Shown: positions 9,699 through 19,342, numbered from the stretch's first letter. The stretch is DNA of 64,000 bases from Luteococcus peritonei (GCF_039526385.1 NZ_BAAAIX010000013.1:62001-126000); one strand, 5' to 3'. The notes: generated by a model not told the origin, from the sequence alone. Translations and numbers: made by a program.

Positions 9699-9699
9699 C

Positions 9700-10527
9700 T
9701 CAGAACTCCTCGTAGGTCCTCGGGTCGGCGCCGATGGGGGCCGGCTCGAAGGCGTTGAGCACGGCGGTCTCCTCGTCGGTGAGCTCGAAGGAGAAGATGT
9801 CGAGGTTCTGCCGGCGGTGCTCCGGGCTGGAGGCCTTGGGGGCGCTCAGCACGCCCTTCTCCCACAGCCAGCGCAGGCCCACCTGGCCGGGGGAGACGTC
9901 GTGCGCCTCGGCGATCGAGACCAGACGCTCGTCGTCCAGCAGCCCGGTGCCGCGGCTGAGCGGGCTCCAGGCCTGCACGGCTACCCCGCGCTCGGCCATC
10001 TGGGCGCGCAGCTCGTCCTGGTTCCAGCCGATGTGCAGCTCCACCTGGTTGACCGCGGGCATCTCGCCGCACTCGTCGGCCAGTCGGTCGATGTACTCGG
10101 CGGTGAAGTTGGACACGCCCAGGGTGCGGATCAGGCCCTGGTCGCGCAGCTTCATCATCTTCTTGAAGGTCTTCACGTACAGGTCACGCTGCGGCAGCGG
10201 CCAATGGATCATGTAGACGTCCAAGTAGTCGAGCCCCAGGTTGGCCAGTGACGACTGCAGCGCCAGCCCGCACATGAAGCTGCCCTGGTCGCCGCCGCGG
10301 AGCTTCGAGGTCACCATCAGCTCCTCGCGGGCGATGCCGCTGCACCGGATGCCCTCACCCACTCCCACCTCGTTGTGGTAGCGCTGCGCCGTGTCGATCC
10401 AGCGGTAGCCGTCCTGGATCGCGCCGGCCACCGCCTCGGGCGCCTGCTTCTCGTCGAGCGCCCAGGTGCCGAAGGCCACCGCAGGAGCGAACTGGCCGGA
10501 GGACAGGGTCACGCCGTTCTCAGTCAT
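9700..10527 (-). CDS. aldo/keto reductase
   Basis: A 275-residue NADPH-dependent aldo/keto reductase, close to the 2,5-diketo-D-gluconate reductase type. The catalytic tetrad is visible: Asp45 and Tyr50 in WIDTAQRYHNE, Lys75 in VTSKLRGGD and His108 in YMIHWPLP. The C-terminal cofactor region shows KASSPEHRRQN. Start ATG 10527 (MTENGV) follows a GGAGGG; an ATG six codons upstream is possible. It ends 1 bp after the excalibur gene on the opposite strand, so the two genes converge without any room for a terminator. Confidence 0.92.
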   Translation of the reverse strand: MTENGVTLSSGQFAPAVAFGTWALDEKQAPEAVAGAIQDGYRWIDTAQRYHNEVGVGEGIRCSGIAREELMVTSKLRGGDQGSFMCGLALQSSLANLGLDYLDVYMIHWPLPQRDLYVKTFKKMMKLRDQGLIRTLGVSNFTAEYIDRLADECGEMPAVNQVELHIGWNQDELRAQMAERGVAVQAWSPLSRGTGLLDDERLVSIAEAHDVSPGQVGLRWLWEKGVLSAPKASSPEHRRQNLDIFSFELTDEETAVLNAFEPAPIGADPRTYEEF

Positions 10528-10570
10528 GCCCTCCACCCTAGACATCGCGGGTGGCCCGGAACAGGGCCGA

Positions 10571-11008
10571 TCACCGGCGGAGCAGTCCGCCCATCGCCTG
10601 CCACTGCTCGGCGTCCAACCAGCTGGGATTGGCGCCGGCGGGCATCCGCAGCACCTCCAGGCGATGCAGCAGCGGATGCGCCCGCAGCTCCTCCCGCGAC
10701 ACCAGGACGTGCTCGGCCACCGGCAGCCGCACCCCGACGGCCAGCTGCCCGGCCTCGTCCAGCCGTGCCGACGAGGTCACCTCGCCGACGCCCCAGATCC
10801 CCGGCGACGGGTCTGCTCCGGCGGGCCCCGACAGCCACAGCAGCACCACATCGCCCGGATGCATCAGCCCGGAGCGGTAGCCGGCGGTGACGCAGCGCTC
10901 CCGAAAGACCGGCCGGCCCTGCTCCACGGTCTGCGGCAGCCATCCCGGCCCGGGCCTCGCCTTGAGCAGCCAGGCCCCCAGCCGCTCCCGCGTCACCGAC
11001 TCAGCCAT
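10571..11008 (-). CDS. EVE-like (PUA-fold) domain protein
   Basis: A 145-residue protein resembling EVE domains, PUA-like folds that in other proteins bind modified bases. Supporting patterns are the GDVVLLWLSGP strand, the following GIWGVGEVTS, and the C-terminal layout of PVAEHVLVSREELRAHPLL. The ATG at 11008 overlaps the last 8 bp of the upstream DNA ligase gene, so translation is probably coupled. Assignment to EVE rather than another PUA-like group is moderately certain. A link between ligase and a modified-base reader would be consistent with DNA repair but is not shown by the sequence. Confidence 0.6.
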   Translation of the reverse strand: MAESVTRERLGAWLLKARPGPGWLPQTVEQGRPVFRERCVTAGYRSGLMHPGDVVLLWLSGPAGADPSPGIWGVGEVTSSARLDEAGQLAVGVRLPVAEHVLVSREELRAHPLLHRLEVLRMPAGANPSWLDAEQWQAMGGLLRR

Positions 11009-12623
11009 CGGCGCTCCCGGGGTGCTCGTCGGCCGGGGCAGTGGCCTCGAAGAAGGCATCGTTCCCAGCGGCGTCGCGCGCTGCCTCGACGTCCACCCCG
11101 CCGGCGCGCCACAGGGAGCGCACCTGCTCGATGCTGGTGGCCTGCTCCGCCGTCTTGTCCGGCCGGTAGCGCACCACCCGCGCGAAGCGCAGCGCCACCC
11201 CGCCCGGGTAGCGGGTGGACTGCTGCACCCCGTCGACGGCCACCTCCACCACCACCTCCGGCCGGATGAAGACGGTGCTGCGCGTGCGTCGCACCTCCAG
11301 CTGGCCGAAGCGTTCGGTCTGCCAGCGCAACAGCTCGTCGGTGAGGCCCTTGAAGGTCTTGCCCACCATCACCAGGCGGTCACCGTCGCGGGCGGCCAGG
11401 TGCAGGTTGGACAGCCACCCGGTACGCCGGCCGTAGCCCCACTCGGCGCCCAGCACCACCAGGTCCAGGGTGTGGCGCGGCTTCACCTTCACCCACTTCG
11501 CGGCCCGGCGCCCCGCCTGCCAGGGCCCGTCCAGCGCCTTGACCACCACACCCTCGAAGCCGTCGGCGACCGCCCGCTCGAAGGCGGCCTGCGCCTGGTC
11601 GACGTCCTCGGCCAGCACGTGGTCCACCACCATCGAGGCCGGCAGCAGCTCCACCAACCGGGCCCGCCGCTGATGCAGCGGCCGGTCCATCCAGTCCTCG
11701 CCGTCCAGGTGCAGCAGGTCGAAGCAGAACAGCTGCAGCTCCACCGCCGGGTCCAGCTCCTCGGCCGGCGTCGACGCGGCCACCGCCGCGATCTGCTGGA
11801 AGGGGGCTGGCCGCCCGTCGGGGCCCAGGCCCAGCAGCTCGGCGTCCAGCACCAGCTGCTCGGCGGGCAGCGCCAGCACCTGGCGCACCACGCCCGGCAG
11901 CCGAGCGCTGATCTCGTCGAGGCTGCGGGTGAACAGCCAGACCCGGTCGCCCTCGCGGTGCACCTGCAACCGGATGCCGTCCAGCTTGTGGTCCACGACG
12001 GCCGGCAGGCCGGTGGTCGCCACCGCGGTGGCCACGTCGGGAGCCGGGGAGGCGAGCATGGGCTGCACGCCGATCCCCAGCCCCAGCCGCACCGCCTCCA
12101 GACCGTCCCGGCCCGCCGTCCCGGCCAGCTGCACCGCGGCCGGGGTGGAACCCAGCAGCATGGCGGAGCGACGCAGCGCCGCGGCGGGCACCCCGAAGGC
12201 CTCGGCCGCGCCGTCGGCCACCAGCGACTCCAGGGCACCCTGGCGCAGGTCACCGGTCACCAGCCGCGTGATGAAGTCGCGCTCGGGCGGTGTCGCGGCA
12301 CGCCACAGGGTGCGCAGCAGCTCGGCCCGGACCGCCGTGGACCCGGCGCCGGAGGTGGTGGCCAGGGCCTCGAAGGCCTCGTCCACCTGCGCGATCGTGG
12401 CCCCGGGGCCGGCGGGCTCGTCGCCCGCCGCCCGCAGCGTGCTCCACCCGACGCCGAGCCGTCGCTGCCGTACCCCACCCGACAACCAGGCCGCCACCAG
12501 CGCCAGCTCGTCGGGCTCGGTGCCGCGCAGCAGGTCGGCGATCAGGGCACGCTTGGCGGTGCGCGAGCTGGTGGACGCGAGGTCCCGCGAGGTCTGGGCC
12601 ACCGGGGCGAAGCTGCCTGTCAT
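11001..12623 (-). CDS. ATP-dependent DNA ligase (LigB type)
   Basis: A 540-residue ATP-dependent DNA ligase that joins nicked DNA, like the actinobacterial LigB enzymes. The N-terminal DNA-binding domain occupies about residues 1-190. The adenylation motif I is DHKLDGIR with catalytic Lys213; later motifs include EGVVVKALDGPW (motif IV region) and WVKVKPRH (motif V). The C-terminal OB-fold with the RYPGGVALRFARVVRYRPDK motif is complete. It is separate from the NAD-dependent LigA expected elsewhere in the genome. The downstream EVE-like gene overlaps its 3' end by 8 bp. Confidence 0.93.
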   Translation of the reverse strand: MTGSFAPVAQTSRDLASTSSRTAKRALIADLLRGTEPDELALVAAWLSGGVRQRRLGVGWSTLRAAGDEPAGPGATIAQVDEAFEALATTSGAGSTAVRAELLRTLWRAATPPERDFITRLVTGDLRQGALESLVADGAAEAFGVPAAALRRSAMLLGSTPAAVQLAGTAGRDGLEAVRLGLGIGVQPMLASPAPDVATAVATTGLPAVVDHKLDGIRLQVHREGDRVWLFTRSLDEISARLPGVVRQVLALPAEQLVLDAELLGLGPDGRPAPFQQIAAVAASTPAEELDPAVELQLFCFDLLHLDGEDWMDRPLHQRRARLVELLPASMVVDHVLAEDVDQAQAAFERAVADGFEGVVVKALDGPWQAGRRAAKWVKVKPRHTLDLVVLGAEWGYGRRTGWLSNLHLAARDGDRLVMVGKTFKGLTDELLRWQTERFGQLEVRRTRSTVFIRPEVVVEVAVDGVQQSTRYPGGVALRFARVVRYRPDKTAEQATSIEQVRSLWRAGGVDVEAARDAAGNDAFFEATAPADEHPGSADG

Positions 12624-12711
12624 GCAGCGATTGTGGCAGCCTCCGGGGCGCCGCCGGCCACCCCCTCAGGGTGGGTCCGCGCGGACGGAGAGGGCAGCGC
12701 TGCCGTGCCGC

Positions 12712-14898
12712 TCAGGCGACGGGCAGGCGCAGCCGGGCGAAGGCCTCGTCCACCTCGGCCGTGCCGCCCAGCTCGGTCAGGGAGCCCTGCCAGGCCGAGC
12801 CCTGCCGCGGCGTGGGCTGCAGCACCACGGCAGCCATCCGGTTGCCGCTGGTGGTCAGCGTCACCGGTTGGCCCGGACGCTCCGGGCTGCCCAGCACCGC
12901 GAGCAGGCGTCGGGCCTGGGCCAGTGAGGCGGCCGGGTCGTCGGCGCTGAGCGTGCTGGTGAGCTGCCAGCCGTTGCGACGGGCAGCCCCCAGCGCCGCC
13001 ACCAGGTCTGCATGGTGCGGGCCCAGCATCAGCTCGTCGCGCAGCGCCACCTCCAGCTGCTGCGCCCGCTCGCGCACCCCCGGATCGCCGGGCTGCAGGG
13101 CACCACGGGCGATGTCGTGCACCAGCGGCAGCGCCTCGTTGGTGACGCGTCGCGACCAGAACTGGTCCAGCTGGCTGGTCAGTTCCAGGCGGGCCACGGC
13201 GGCGCCCAGCTCGGCGCTCTGCTCCGCGGCCACGGCCTCCTGCGCGGCCAGTCGACGCATCGCCACCAGGGCCAGCAGCGTCACCAGCGACTCGCCGGCG
13301 CCGGCGGTCACCACGCTGCTGAGCCGCACCAGCTCCTCGGCACCGAAGCGATGCACCACGCCCGTCACCTGCACCGCCAGCCAGGCGGCCACCACCAGCG
13401 CCCCGGTCCGGCTGCGGGCCGACTGGATCAGCAGGTGGACCAGGGCCGACGACCCCCAGGCCATCCACAGCAGGTAGTCATGGGTGACCACCTCGGGCAC
13501 GGCCAGCAGGTTGACCAGCCAGCCCGCCAGCGCGGCGAACCAGAGCACCACCAGGGAGAGGTGTCCCAGTGGGTGTCGCGCCAGCCGCACGGCGAAGAAG
13601 CAGCCCACCGCCAGCACCGCCAGGGCGGTGGCCATGGTGGCCACGGGATGGGCCAGCCGGGGACCCATCAAGAAGGTCATCACGATGCCGGTGAGCAGGC
13701 CCGGCCAGGCGGTGCGGGTGAAGACCCGGCGCACCAGCCGGTCGGGAGCCGCGGTCCAGTCCTCCACCGGCTTCTCGGCAGCCGCCGGCCAGCCCAGCGT
13801 CACCCTGGTTCCCCGGCCGGGCTGCGACCAGGTTTCGGCCTGCCCGCCGATGTCCTGCATCCGCTCGACGATGGAGCGGCCCATGCCCAGGCGGCCGGCG
13901 GGGAGTCGCGCGGGATCGAAGCCCGCACCGTCGTCCGCGACCTCCACGGCCAGCGTGCCCGCATGGTGGGCCAGGCGCACCGTGCAGCTGCTGGCGCCGG
14001 CATGGCGCACCACATTGGCCAGCGCCTCGTGCACGGCGGCCGCGATGCCCTCCGCCACGGCCCGCGGCACGGGTTCGCTGCGGCCCTCCAGCCGGGCGCC
14101 GGCCTGGGCCAGCGCCGGGTCGTCGCGCAGCAGGTCCTCCACCCGGCAGACCTCCACGGCGGAGCCGCTGCGGGTCACGGCCCCGTAGGCATTGCGGCAG
14201 GTGTCCACGGCCAGCTCGCGCGACTGGCTGCGGGCGAGCGCGTGCAGGGCGTGCAGCACATGGTCGTGCAGCATCCTGGCGGCCTCGCGACGGGCGTGCG
14301 CCTCGGCCTCGCGACGTGCCTGGCGCAGGGCTCCCTCGGCGCGACGGCGTCGGGCGGCGTCGCGGGCGGCGGCCATCATGATCACGGCGTCGCCGAAGAG
14401 CAGCACCTCGGCCAGCGGCTGCGCGATCCACACCAGGTCGCTGATCTGCACCGCATCGGGCGCCCAGCTGCCCCCGGTGACCACCGCGGCCACCAGCGCC
14501 AGCACACACACCACGGTGAAGCCGACATAGCCGGCCGCGCCCCGACGCGGCAGGCTGCGCAGGGCCGCCACCAGCAGCGGCAGCGCCCAGTAGCCCGGCA
14601 CCAGGGTGTCCGGCGGCACCAGGCCGCCACGCTCCAGCAACCAGATGCCCGCCACCAGCAGGGCCAGCAGCAGCCAAGGCAGCGCGGCCAGGCGGCGTCG
14701 CAGGGCCAGGCCCAGCAGCGCCAGCACCTGGCTGAGCAGCACCAGCAGCAGGCCCGGCTGGCTGGCGGCCGGCCTCCCGGCCAGCGCCTGCACCAGCGGC
14801 CAGGTCTCGGTGATGCTGACCACCACCAGGGTGGACAGGCCGAGCACGCGCAGCGTCAGGTCGACGCCGCGAGCGGGCGAGGACGTGGTGCTGGTCAT
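12712..14898 (-). CDS. membrane histidine kinase-like protein, duplicated architecture (copy 1)
   Basis: A 728-residue protein. Residues about 15-170 form a multi-helix membrane domain. A dimerisation helix with LHDHVLHAL (His211) and a HATPase domain follow, with N-box Asn295 in HEALANVVRHA, G1 ADDGAGFD and G2 GRLGMG. A second membrane domain begins near residue 395, and a second cytoplasmic part (about 570-728) has similar overall layout but no recognisable H-box or ATP-binding motifs. It is thus like two NarL-type sensor kinases in one chain, only the first being complete. A paralogue of the same architecture lies at 17075-19342. No response regulator is encoded in the window; the ligand is unknown. 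Confidence 0.75.
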   Translation of the reverse strand: MTSTTSSPARGVDLTLRVLGLSTLVVVSITETWPLVQALAGRPAASQPGLLLVLLSQVLALLGLALRRRLAALPWLLLALLVAGIWLLERGGLVPPDTLVPGYWALPLLVAALRSLPRRGAAGYVGFTVVCVLALVAAVVTGGSWAPDAVQISDLVWIAQPLAEVLLFGDAVIMMAAARDAARRRRAEGALRQARREAEAHARREAARMLHDHVLHALHALARSQSRELAVDTCRNAYGAVTRSGSAVEVCRVEDLLRDDPALAQAGARLEGRSEPVPRAVAEGIAAAVHEALANVVRHAGASSCTVRLAHHAGTLAVEVADDGAGFDPARLPAGRLGMGRSIVERMQDIGGQAETWSQPGRGTRVTLGWPAAAEKPVEDWTAAPDRLVRRVFTRTAWPGLLTGIVMTFLMGPRLAHPVATMATALAVLAVGCFFAVRLARHPLGHLSLVVLWFAALAGWLVNLLAVPEVVTHDYLLWMAWGSSALVHLLIQSARSRTGALVVAAWLAVQVTGVVHRFGAEELVRLSSVVTAGAGESLVTLLALVAMRRLAAQEAVAAEQSAELGAAVARLELTSQLDQFWSRRVTNEALPLVHDIARGALQPGDPGVRERAQQLEVALRDELMLGPHHADLVAALGAARRNGWQLTSTLSADDPAASLAQARRLLAVLGSPERPGQPVTLTTSGNRMAAVVLQPTPRQGSAWQGSLTELGGTAEVDEAFARLRLPVA

Positions 14899-15029
14899 GG
14901 GAGCTGCTCTCTGTGGTGGGCCGCCTACCAGTCAAACATCCCAGAAGCAGGGTCAGTGACACAGCAGCCCAGCCACCCAGCAGGTCCACAGCTGACGGCC
15001 CGCTGGCCGCGCGCCCTACCATCGGCACC

Positions 15030-16133
15030 ATGGATCCTGACCTGCGCCAGCTGCTCGACGACGCCACCGCCTGGGCCGAGGCGAAGGGACGCCTGCTGGA
15101 CGCCGACCTGTTGCAGCAGGCGCTCGACCTGCGCCTGGTCCACGACGGCTTCGGCGACGCGGTCTGGCCGGCCGGTTCGGCGGCCCACCTGATGCGGGTG
15201 CGCTACCCCTCGCACGGTCCCGTGGACGGCCCCGAGCCGGCGGTGCTGGTGGCCACCCTGGACAGCTACTGGCGCTTCCTGCGCAGCACCGGCCGGATGA
15301 GCAGCGCCTCCGCCACCCCGGCCGACCTGCTCGACGAGGCACGTCGTTCCCGCGGCGCCATGGCCCGTGCCTGCGCGGACGAGGGCAACCGCCAGCGTCG
15401 CGCCGTGCTGGCCTCCCATCGGCAGGAGGAGGCCGGCCCGGTGCAGCCGCCGGAGGCGGCCGAGGTGGCGCCGCTGGTACGCGAGAGCCGGCTGTGGCGG
15501 CGCGTGGAGCTGCTGCTGGCCTGGCTCGGCGAGGGGATCGAGGTGGACCAGGAGGGGGCGCTGCCGCCCGACGAGGCGCGACGTGCCTGGGAGGCCCTGG
15601 GTGAATCGCTGGCCGGGCCGGGCGAGGAAGGTGTCGACCCGGCCGCCTGGCAGCAGGACTGGGCGGGGCTGGCCGACTGTCGTCCGCTGCACCGGTTGTG
15701 GTGGGTGGCCGTGGGCGCCGGGCTGGTGGAGCTCACCGACGCTCGCGCCCTCGTCGTGGCGCAGGAAGCCGCCGACGACGAGGCCTGGCTGGAAGTCGGC
15801 GACCGGCTGGTCTGGGCGCTGGCGCAGTGGGCCGACTGGGAGGCGCTGGTGGAGCCGGCGCAGACCGCCCTGCTGCTGCTCACCGGTCCACAGGCCCAGC
15901 CCCGCGACCTGGCCGAGCTGGCGGAGTTCTGGATCGCCACCGCCTCCGACCATGTGCTCGCCCTGCCCGAGGACCAGCGCGCCGGTGCCATGCGGGAGCT
16001 GGCCGGCCAGATGGAGGACGCCCTGGCCGTCTTCGACGACGCCGGGCTGTGGACGCGAGAGGGTGAGCAGCTCACCGGCACCGCGCTGGGCTGGCAGGCT
16101 GCGCTGGTGCTGGACCGCTTCCTGGACCGCTGA
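15030..16133 (+). CDS. conserved hypothetical protein, unknown function
   Basis: A 367-residue soluble, strongly acidic and Trp/Leu-rich protein without signal peptide or membrane helices. I do not recognise the family. The N-terminal third (MDPDLRQLLDDATAWAEAKG) looks helical, and the remainder is mainly helical with many W-A-L-A patterns. The ATG at 15030 begins the compositionally typical coding region. It is divergent from histidine-kinase-like copy 1 (131 bp apart) and converges on the TolB-like gene. Its position between the two paralogous kinases may mean a shared function, which is speculation. Confidence 0.7.
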   Translation: MDPDLRQLLDDATAWAEAKGRLLDADLLQQALDLRLVHDGFGDAVWPAGSAAHLMRVRYPSHGPVDGPEPAVLVATLDSYWRFLRSTGRMSSASATPADLLDEARRSRGAMARACADEGNRQRRAVLASHRQEEAGPVQPPEAAEVAPLVRESRLWRRVELLLAWLGEGIEVDQEGALPPDEARRAWEALGESLAGPGEEGVDPAAWQQDWAGLADCRPLHRLWWVAVGAGLVELTDARALVVAQEAADDEAWLEVGDRLVWALAQWADWEALVEPAQTALLLLTGPQAQPRDLAELAEFWIATASDHVLALPEDQRAGAMRELAGQMEDALAVFDDAGLWTREGEQLTGTALGWQAALVLDRFLDR

Positions 16134-16166
16134 GGCGCGCGAGCGGGGCCGTGCTCGTCGGGCCCT

Positions 16167-17060
16167 TCAGTCGAAGGGGTAGGAGACCCAGGCCAGCCGA
16201 CGCGAGTCCGGCGACCAGGAGTTCACGTTCAGCGTGCCCTGCCCGCCGGGCAGCTCGGCCAGGCAGCGGGCCCCGCGCCAGTCGTCGTCCTCCACCAGCA
16301 TCAGCCGCACCACCAGGTCGGCCGGGTGGCCCTGGGTGCCGGGCGGGAAGCTGACATGGCTCCAGCGACTCCCGTCGGGCGAGCAGTGCGGGAACCAGTT
16401 GACCCGCTCGTCGAAGGTGAGCTGCTCCAGCTCGCTGCCGTCCGGGCGCACCCGGGCGATCTGGGCCTGGCCGGGAGAGAAGCGTTCGGTGTTGAAGTGG
16501 ATCCACTGCCCGTCGGGGGTGAACTCCGGGCCGTCGTCGGGTCCCCAGCCGGGCAGCAGCTCCCGGTCATCGCTGCCGTCGCTGGCCACCAGGTGGATGT
16601 TCGCGCCCACCCCGAAACCCACCTGCGGGTCCAGGTTCACATAGGCCAGCGTGGCGCCGTCGGGGCTGATGCCGTGCAGGAAGTGCAGCAGCGGCTGGCC
16701 GTGCTCGCCCAGTCGTTCCCGGGTGGTTCGGGTGGCCCGGCCGCCGGCCAAGGGTGCGCGGTGGAGCTGCCCGTCGTTGCCGGAGACGTGCACGTGCACC
16801 CCGTCGGGGTCGAGCACGTGGTCATTGTTCAGCTCCGGCAGGCCCTGGTGGTGGATCACCCGCGGGGGCGCGGAGCCGTCGCTGGGCATCTGCCACAGCA
16901 CTCCGTCGCCGTTGAGGACCAACCGGTCCTCGACGGTCCAGTTCGGCGCCTCGAGCAGCACCTCGGTGGTCTCGTGGACGATGCGGTCCTGCCCGGTCAC
17001 GACATCGGTGACGTGCACCAGGCAGCGCTGGCCCGGGGCCAGGGTGCGCGCAAGGGTCAT
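16167..17060 (-). CDS. TolB-like beta-propeller protein
   Basis: A 297-residue protein with repeated WD40-like/PD40 blades, the pattern being S-P-D-G with aromatic residues: GISPDGATLAYVN, FTPDGQWIHFN, CSPDGSRWSHV and WSPDSRRLAWV. This fits a TolB/oligogalacturonide-lyase-like propeller. No signal peptide is visible, so it may be cytoplasmic. The ATG at 17060 is preceded by an AGGAGCC site. It is 14 bp downstream of histidine-kinase-like copy 2 on the same strand and probably shares its transcript. Whether it is enzymatic or a binding protein cannot be said. Confidence 0.75.
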   Translation of the reverse strand: MTLARTLAPGQRCLVHVTDVVTGQDRIVHETTEVLLEAPNWTVEDRLVLNGDGVLWQMPSDGSAPPRVIHHQGLPELNNDHVLDPDGVHVHVSGNDGQLHRAPLAGGRATRTTRERLGEHGQPLLHFLHGISPDGATLAYVNLDPQVGFGVGANIHLVASDGSDDRELLPGWGPDDGPEFTPDGQWIHFNTERFSPGQAQIARVRPDGSELEQLTFDERVNWFPHCSPDGSRWSHVSFPPGTQGHPADLVVRLMLVEDDDWRGARCLAELPGGQGTLNVNSWSPDSRRLAWVSYPFD

Positions 17061-17074
17061 GGCTCCTCCTGGGG

Positions 17075-19342
17075 TCATTGTGCTGCCGTGCCCGCCGTGG
17101 CGGAAGGCCCGGTGCCGGCCCGCTGGCCCGGCACGGTGATCCGCACGAAGTCCGGGTCGACGGTGAGCCGGCCGCCCAGGGCGGCGATCCGCGGTGCCCA
17201 GGCCGTGGTCTGCTGCTCGCTGCACTCCAGGGTGACGGCCAGGGCCTGTCCGCCGCTGGAACTGAGGGTGAGGGGCTGTCCGGGGAAGGCGGCGGGCCCC
17301 AGTTCGCCCAGCAGCAAGCGGGCGTGTTCCAGCGCCGCCTCGGTGTCCTCCGGGGTCAGCGTCGAGACCAGCCGCCAGCCGTCGGCGCGGGCGCCGGCCA
17401 GGGCCCCGAGCAGGCCGGTCCGGCTGTGGCCCAGCACCAGTTCGTCGCGCAGCGCCACCTCCATCGCGCGGGCGGTACGCCGCACCTCGTCGTCGCTGAC
17501 GTCCACCAGCCCCCGGGAGACGTCCAGCAGCAAGGGCAGCGCCTCGCCAGTGACCCGCGCCGACCAGTGCTCCTCGAGGTGCTCCGCGGCCTGCCGCCGG
17601 GCGGTGGCGGCCCGCACCTGCTCGGCCAGCTCGGCGTCGGCGGCGTCATGGTTGAGGATGCGCCGGGCCACCACCATGGCCAGCAGCGTGATGGCGACCT
17701 CGCCGGACCCGATGGTGACCAGCGAGGTCATCCGCCACAGGCCGGGATCGACGCCGTAGCGCAGCAGCAGTCCGACCACCTGCGTGGCGAACCAGCTCAC
17801 CACCACGGCGACGCCGGCCCGGGTGCGGCCGGCGAGCACCACCAGGTGCGCGATGGCCGAGGTGCTCCAGGCCAACCACAGCGCATAGCTGGACTCGGGG
17901 CGCTGCGGCACCATCCACAGGTTCAGGGCCCAGACCAGCCCGGCGAAGGTCATCAGCGCGACGGCTCGGGCATGCCCCAGGTTGCGACGGGAGGCGGCCG
18001 AGGCGGCCAGGCAGCCCACCAGACAGGTGAGCAGGCCCAGTGCCACCGCCAGCCGCGGGTGCGGCAGGGTGGGGCCCATCAGGACCGTGAGCAGGAGCCC
18101 GTTCGCGAGCCCGGGCCAGGCGGTGCGGGTGAGCAGGCGACGGGCCAGACCCTCGGTGCTGTTGCCCCAGCCGCCGTCGTCGGCGCTGCCCTGGCGGGGC
18201 CAGCGCAGGCTGATCCGGGTGCCGTCCCCGGGCGTGGAGGTGACGGTGGCCTGGCCCCCGATGTCCTCCATCCGCTGCACCATCGAGCGCCGGATGCCGA
18301 GACGGGAGATCGGGACCCGGTGGGGGTCGAAGCCGCGGCCGTCGTCGCTGATGTCCACCTGGACGCCCTGCTCCAGCCGGGCCACGTGCACCAGGCAGGT
18401 GCGGGCGCGGGCGTGCCGGGTGACATTGCCCACCGCCTCCCGGGTGGCGGCGGCCAGGGCCGCGGCCACCACGGCCGGCACCGGGTGGCTGGCGCCCATG
18501 ACCTGTGCCCCGGCGGCGGCCAGGGTGGGATCCTCGGCGAGCAGGTCCTCGACGGTGACCGAGCTGGAGGCCGGATGGGCGCGGGTGAGCGCCTCGTGGG
18601 CGACGCGGCACTCCTCCGCCACGTCGGCGATGCCCACCGTGGCGCGGTCCTGGGCGATGGCATTGAGCGCGTGCAGCACGTGGTCGTGCAGCAGCCGGGC
18701 AGCCTCCCGTCGGCTCTCCGCCCCCGCCTGCTCACGTCGCTGGCTGGCCAGGGCCAGCAGCCGGCGTTCGGCGCTGCGTCGACGGGCGCGGGAGATCATC
18801 AGCAGTGCGTCACCGAAGAGCAGCACCTCGACCAGCGGGAGGCAGACGAACAGGTTGTCGGCCAGGGTCCACGGGGTGGGCGTCCAGTCCGCCTGGACCA
18901 TGCCCAGGGCGTCGACGGCGAGCATCGCCACCGTGCCGAGTGCGGCGAACAGGTGGTAGGCCCGTCGGCGCTGGCTGGCCAGCGAGAGCACCACCAGCGG
19001 CAGCGCCCAGTAGCCGGGGGCCCACAGGTCCGAGGGCTGCAGCTCGTAGCGGTGCTGCACGACGGGCAGCAGGGTCACGGTGAGACCGGCCAGCATCAAC
19101 CAGGGCTGCCGGGGTCGGCGGTGACGAGGCCAGAGCAGCAGGGCCAGGCAGGTTGCCTGGTTCACCAGCAGGCCGATCCCGCCCGCCAGGGCGAGCGGGC
19201 CGAAGGTGCCCAGCTGCAGCACCATCGGGATGGTGGTGGTGGCGGCCGTGACGAGCAGCGTCAGGACGCCGACCAGCCGCAGGGCGGCGTCGGTGGGGTC
19301 GTGCTGCGGCACGGGGGTGCCGCTCGGTGCTGCGTGGGACAC
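17075..19342 (-). CDS. membrane histidine kinase-like protein, duplicated architecture (copy 2)
   Basis: A 755-residue paralogue of the protein at 12712-14898, with the same order: N-terminal membrane domain (about 20-180), LHDHVLHAL with His219, HATPase domain (REAVGNVTRHA, SDDGRGFD, SRLGIRRS), second membrane domain, and a C-terminal cytoplasmic half lacking kinase motifs but containing VALRDELVLG as in copy 1. GTG 19342 is the start, preceded by AGGAGG at a 5-bp spacing. The two copies are clearly diverged, so the duplication is not recent. The TolB-like gene follows 14 bp downstream. No partner response regulator is present. Confidence 0.75.
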   Translation of the reverse strand: MSHAAPSGTPVPQHDPTDAALRLVGVLTLLVTAATTTIPMVLQLGTFGPLALAGGIGLLVNQATCLALLLWPRHRRPRQPWLMLAGLTVTLLPVVQHRYELQPSDLWAPGYWALPLVVLSLASQRRRAYHLFAALGTVAMLAVDALGMVQADWTPTPWTLADNLFVCLPLVEVLLFGDALLMISRARRRSAERRLLALASQRREQAGAESRREAARLLHDHVLHALNAIAQDRATVGIADVAEECRVAHEALTRAHPASSSVTVEDLLAEDPTLAAAGAQVMGASHPVPAVVAAALAAATREAVGNVTRHARARTCLVHVARLEQGVQVDISDDGRGFDPHRVPISRLGIRRSMVQRMEDIGGQATVTSTPGDGTRISLRWPRQGSADDGGWGNSTEGLARRLLTRTAWPGLANGLLLTVLMGPTLPHPRLAVALGLLTCLVGCLAASAASRRNLGHARAVALMTFAGLVWALNLWMVPQRPESSYALWLAWSTSAIAHLVVLAGRTRAGVAVVVSWFATQVVGLLLRYGVDPGLWRMTSLVTIGSGEVAITLLAMVVARRILNHDAADAELAEQVRAATARRQAAEHLEEHWSARVTGEALPLLLDVSRGLVDVSDDEVRRTARAMEVALRDELVLGHSRTGLLGALAGARADGWRLVSTLTPEDTEAALEHARLLLGELGPAAFPGQPLTLSSSGGQALAVTLECSEQQTTAWAPRIAALGGRLTVDPDFVRITVPGQRAGTGPSATAGTAAQ

